A stretch of 64,000 bases of DNA from Bacteroidales bacterium (GTDB taxonomy: Bacteria > Bacteroidota > Bacteroidia > Bacteroidales > CAIWKO01). Location: contig JALOBU010000005.1 of the NCBI GenBank assembly GCA_023228145.1, positions 103,695-167,694 of the forward strand. The letters run 5' to 3'. The notes beneath the pieces are model-generated. The model was not told the DNA's origin. It made no database searches and was given only the letters and a program-made list of their open reading frames with translations. The translations under genes and the position numbers were made by a program. Positions within the stretch are counted from its first letter, which is position 1; every line of letters begins with the position of its first letter. This document shows positions 63,975 through 64,000 of the stretch, piece after piece.

Positions 63975-64000
63975 ATGACAGAAAACATTGCTTACGAACA
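63975..64000 (+). CDS. Partial gene cut by the window end
   Basis: An ATG at 63975 opens MTENIAYE and runs out of the window. The promoter at 63921-63952 fits a real gene. In the cassette model this would be the first gene of the next cassette. Its identity cannot be told from eight codons. Confidence 0.4.

Overview
The window is a chromosomal segment of a member of the Bacteroidota, probably uncultured. The evidence is AT-rich DNA, promoters of the TTTG / TAnnTTTG type, a TonB-dependent receptor next to a DUF4249 lipoprotein, families typical of the phylum (DUF4290, DUF4294, WbqC), and several secreted proteins ending in type IX secretion (T9SS) sorting domains. Rubrerythrin and a molybdenum hydroxylase fit an anaerobic or microaerophilic life. 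No rRNA or CRISPR array was seen, and there is one tRNA.

Left part (1-6.75 kb): an array of six 114-bp units is followed by a 5.8-kb integrative element inserted in the 3' end of tRNA-Pro(GGG). The 43-bp att repeats lie at 831-873 and 6667-6709. The element carries a Bacteroidota-type tyrosine integrase, a ribbon-helix-helix protein, an excisionase-like HTH protein, a RepA-like ATPase followed by iteron-like repeats, small unknown proteins, and a cargo operon on the opposite strand (RimK-like ATP-grasp ligase plus a 110-aa protein). No relaxase or virion gene is visible.

Core part (6.9-60.2 kb): mostly housekeeping and envelope genes. They include a TonB receptor with its lipoprotein, trxB, a 7TM-HD c-di-AMP phosphodiesterase, rlmB and a sulfotransferase. 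An acyl/sugar operon follows (aroQ, two KASIII enzymes, ACP, SDR, GT2, GNAT), then shikimate genes (aroB, aroA), an xdh operon (XdhC, XdhA, XdhB), asnB-pcm, an initiating sugar transferase, NlpC/P60, a large S8 protease, a giant Ig/PKD surface protein and cysK-cysE. Several genes are broken: a PI-PLC-like gene with an apparent homopolymer frameshift, an AlbA_2 gene with an in-frame amber codon, a 5'-truncated T9SS gene, a C-terminally short RhuM gene and a transposase scrap.

Right end (60.2-64 kb): this is the most interesting part. A complete tyrosine recombinase has a duplicated N-terminal domain resembling HARP-type structured-DNA-binding repeats. It is followed by a unit of two genes that ends in a long imperfect hairpin (63769-63902). 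The 9 bases at the start of that unit (62059-62067) are the exact reverse complement of the 9 bases opening the hairpin. That is the arrangement an integron cassette has relative to its own attC site. A new gene with its own promoter begins just past the hairpin. I read this as a candidate integron-like cassette system with a non-canonical integrase. This is inference from layout and needs the tests listed.
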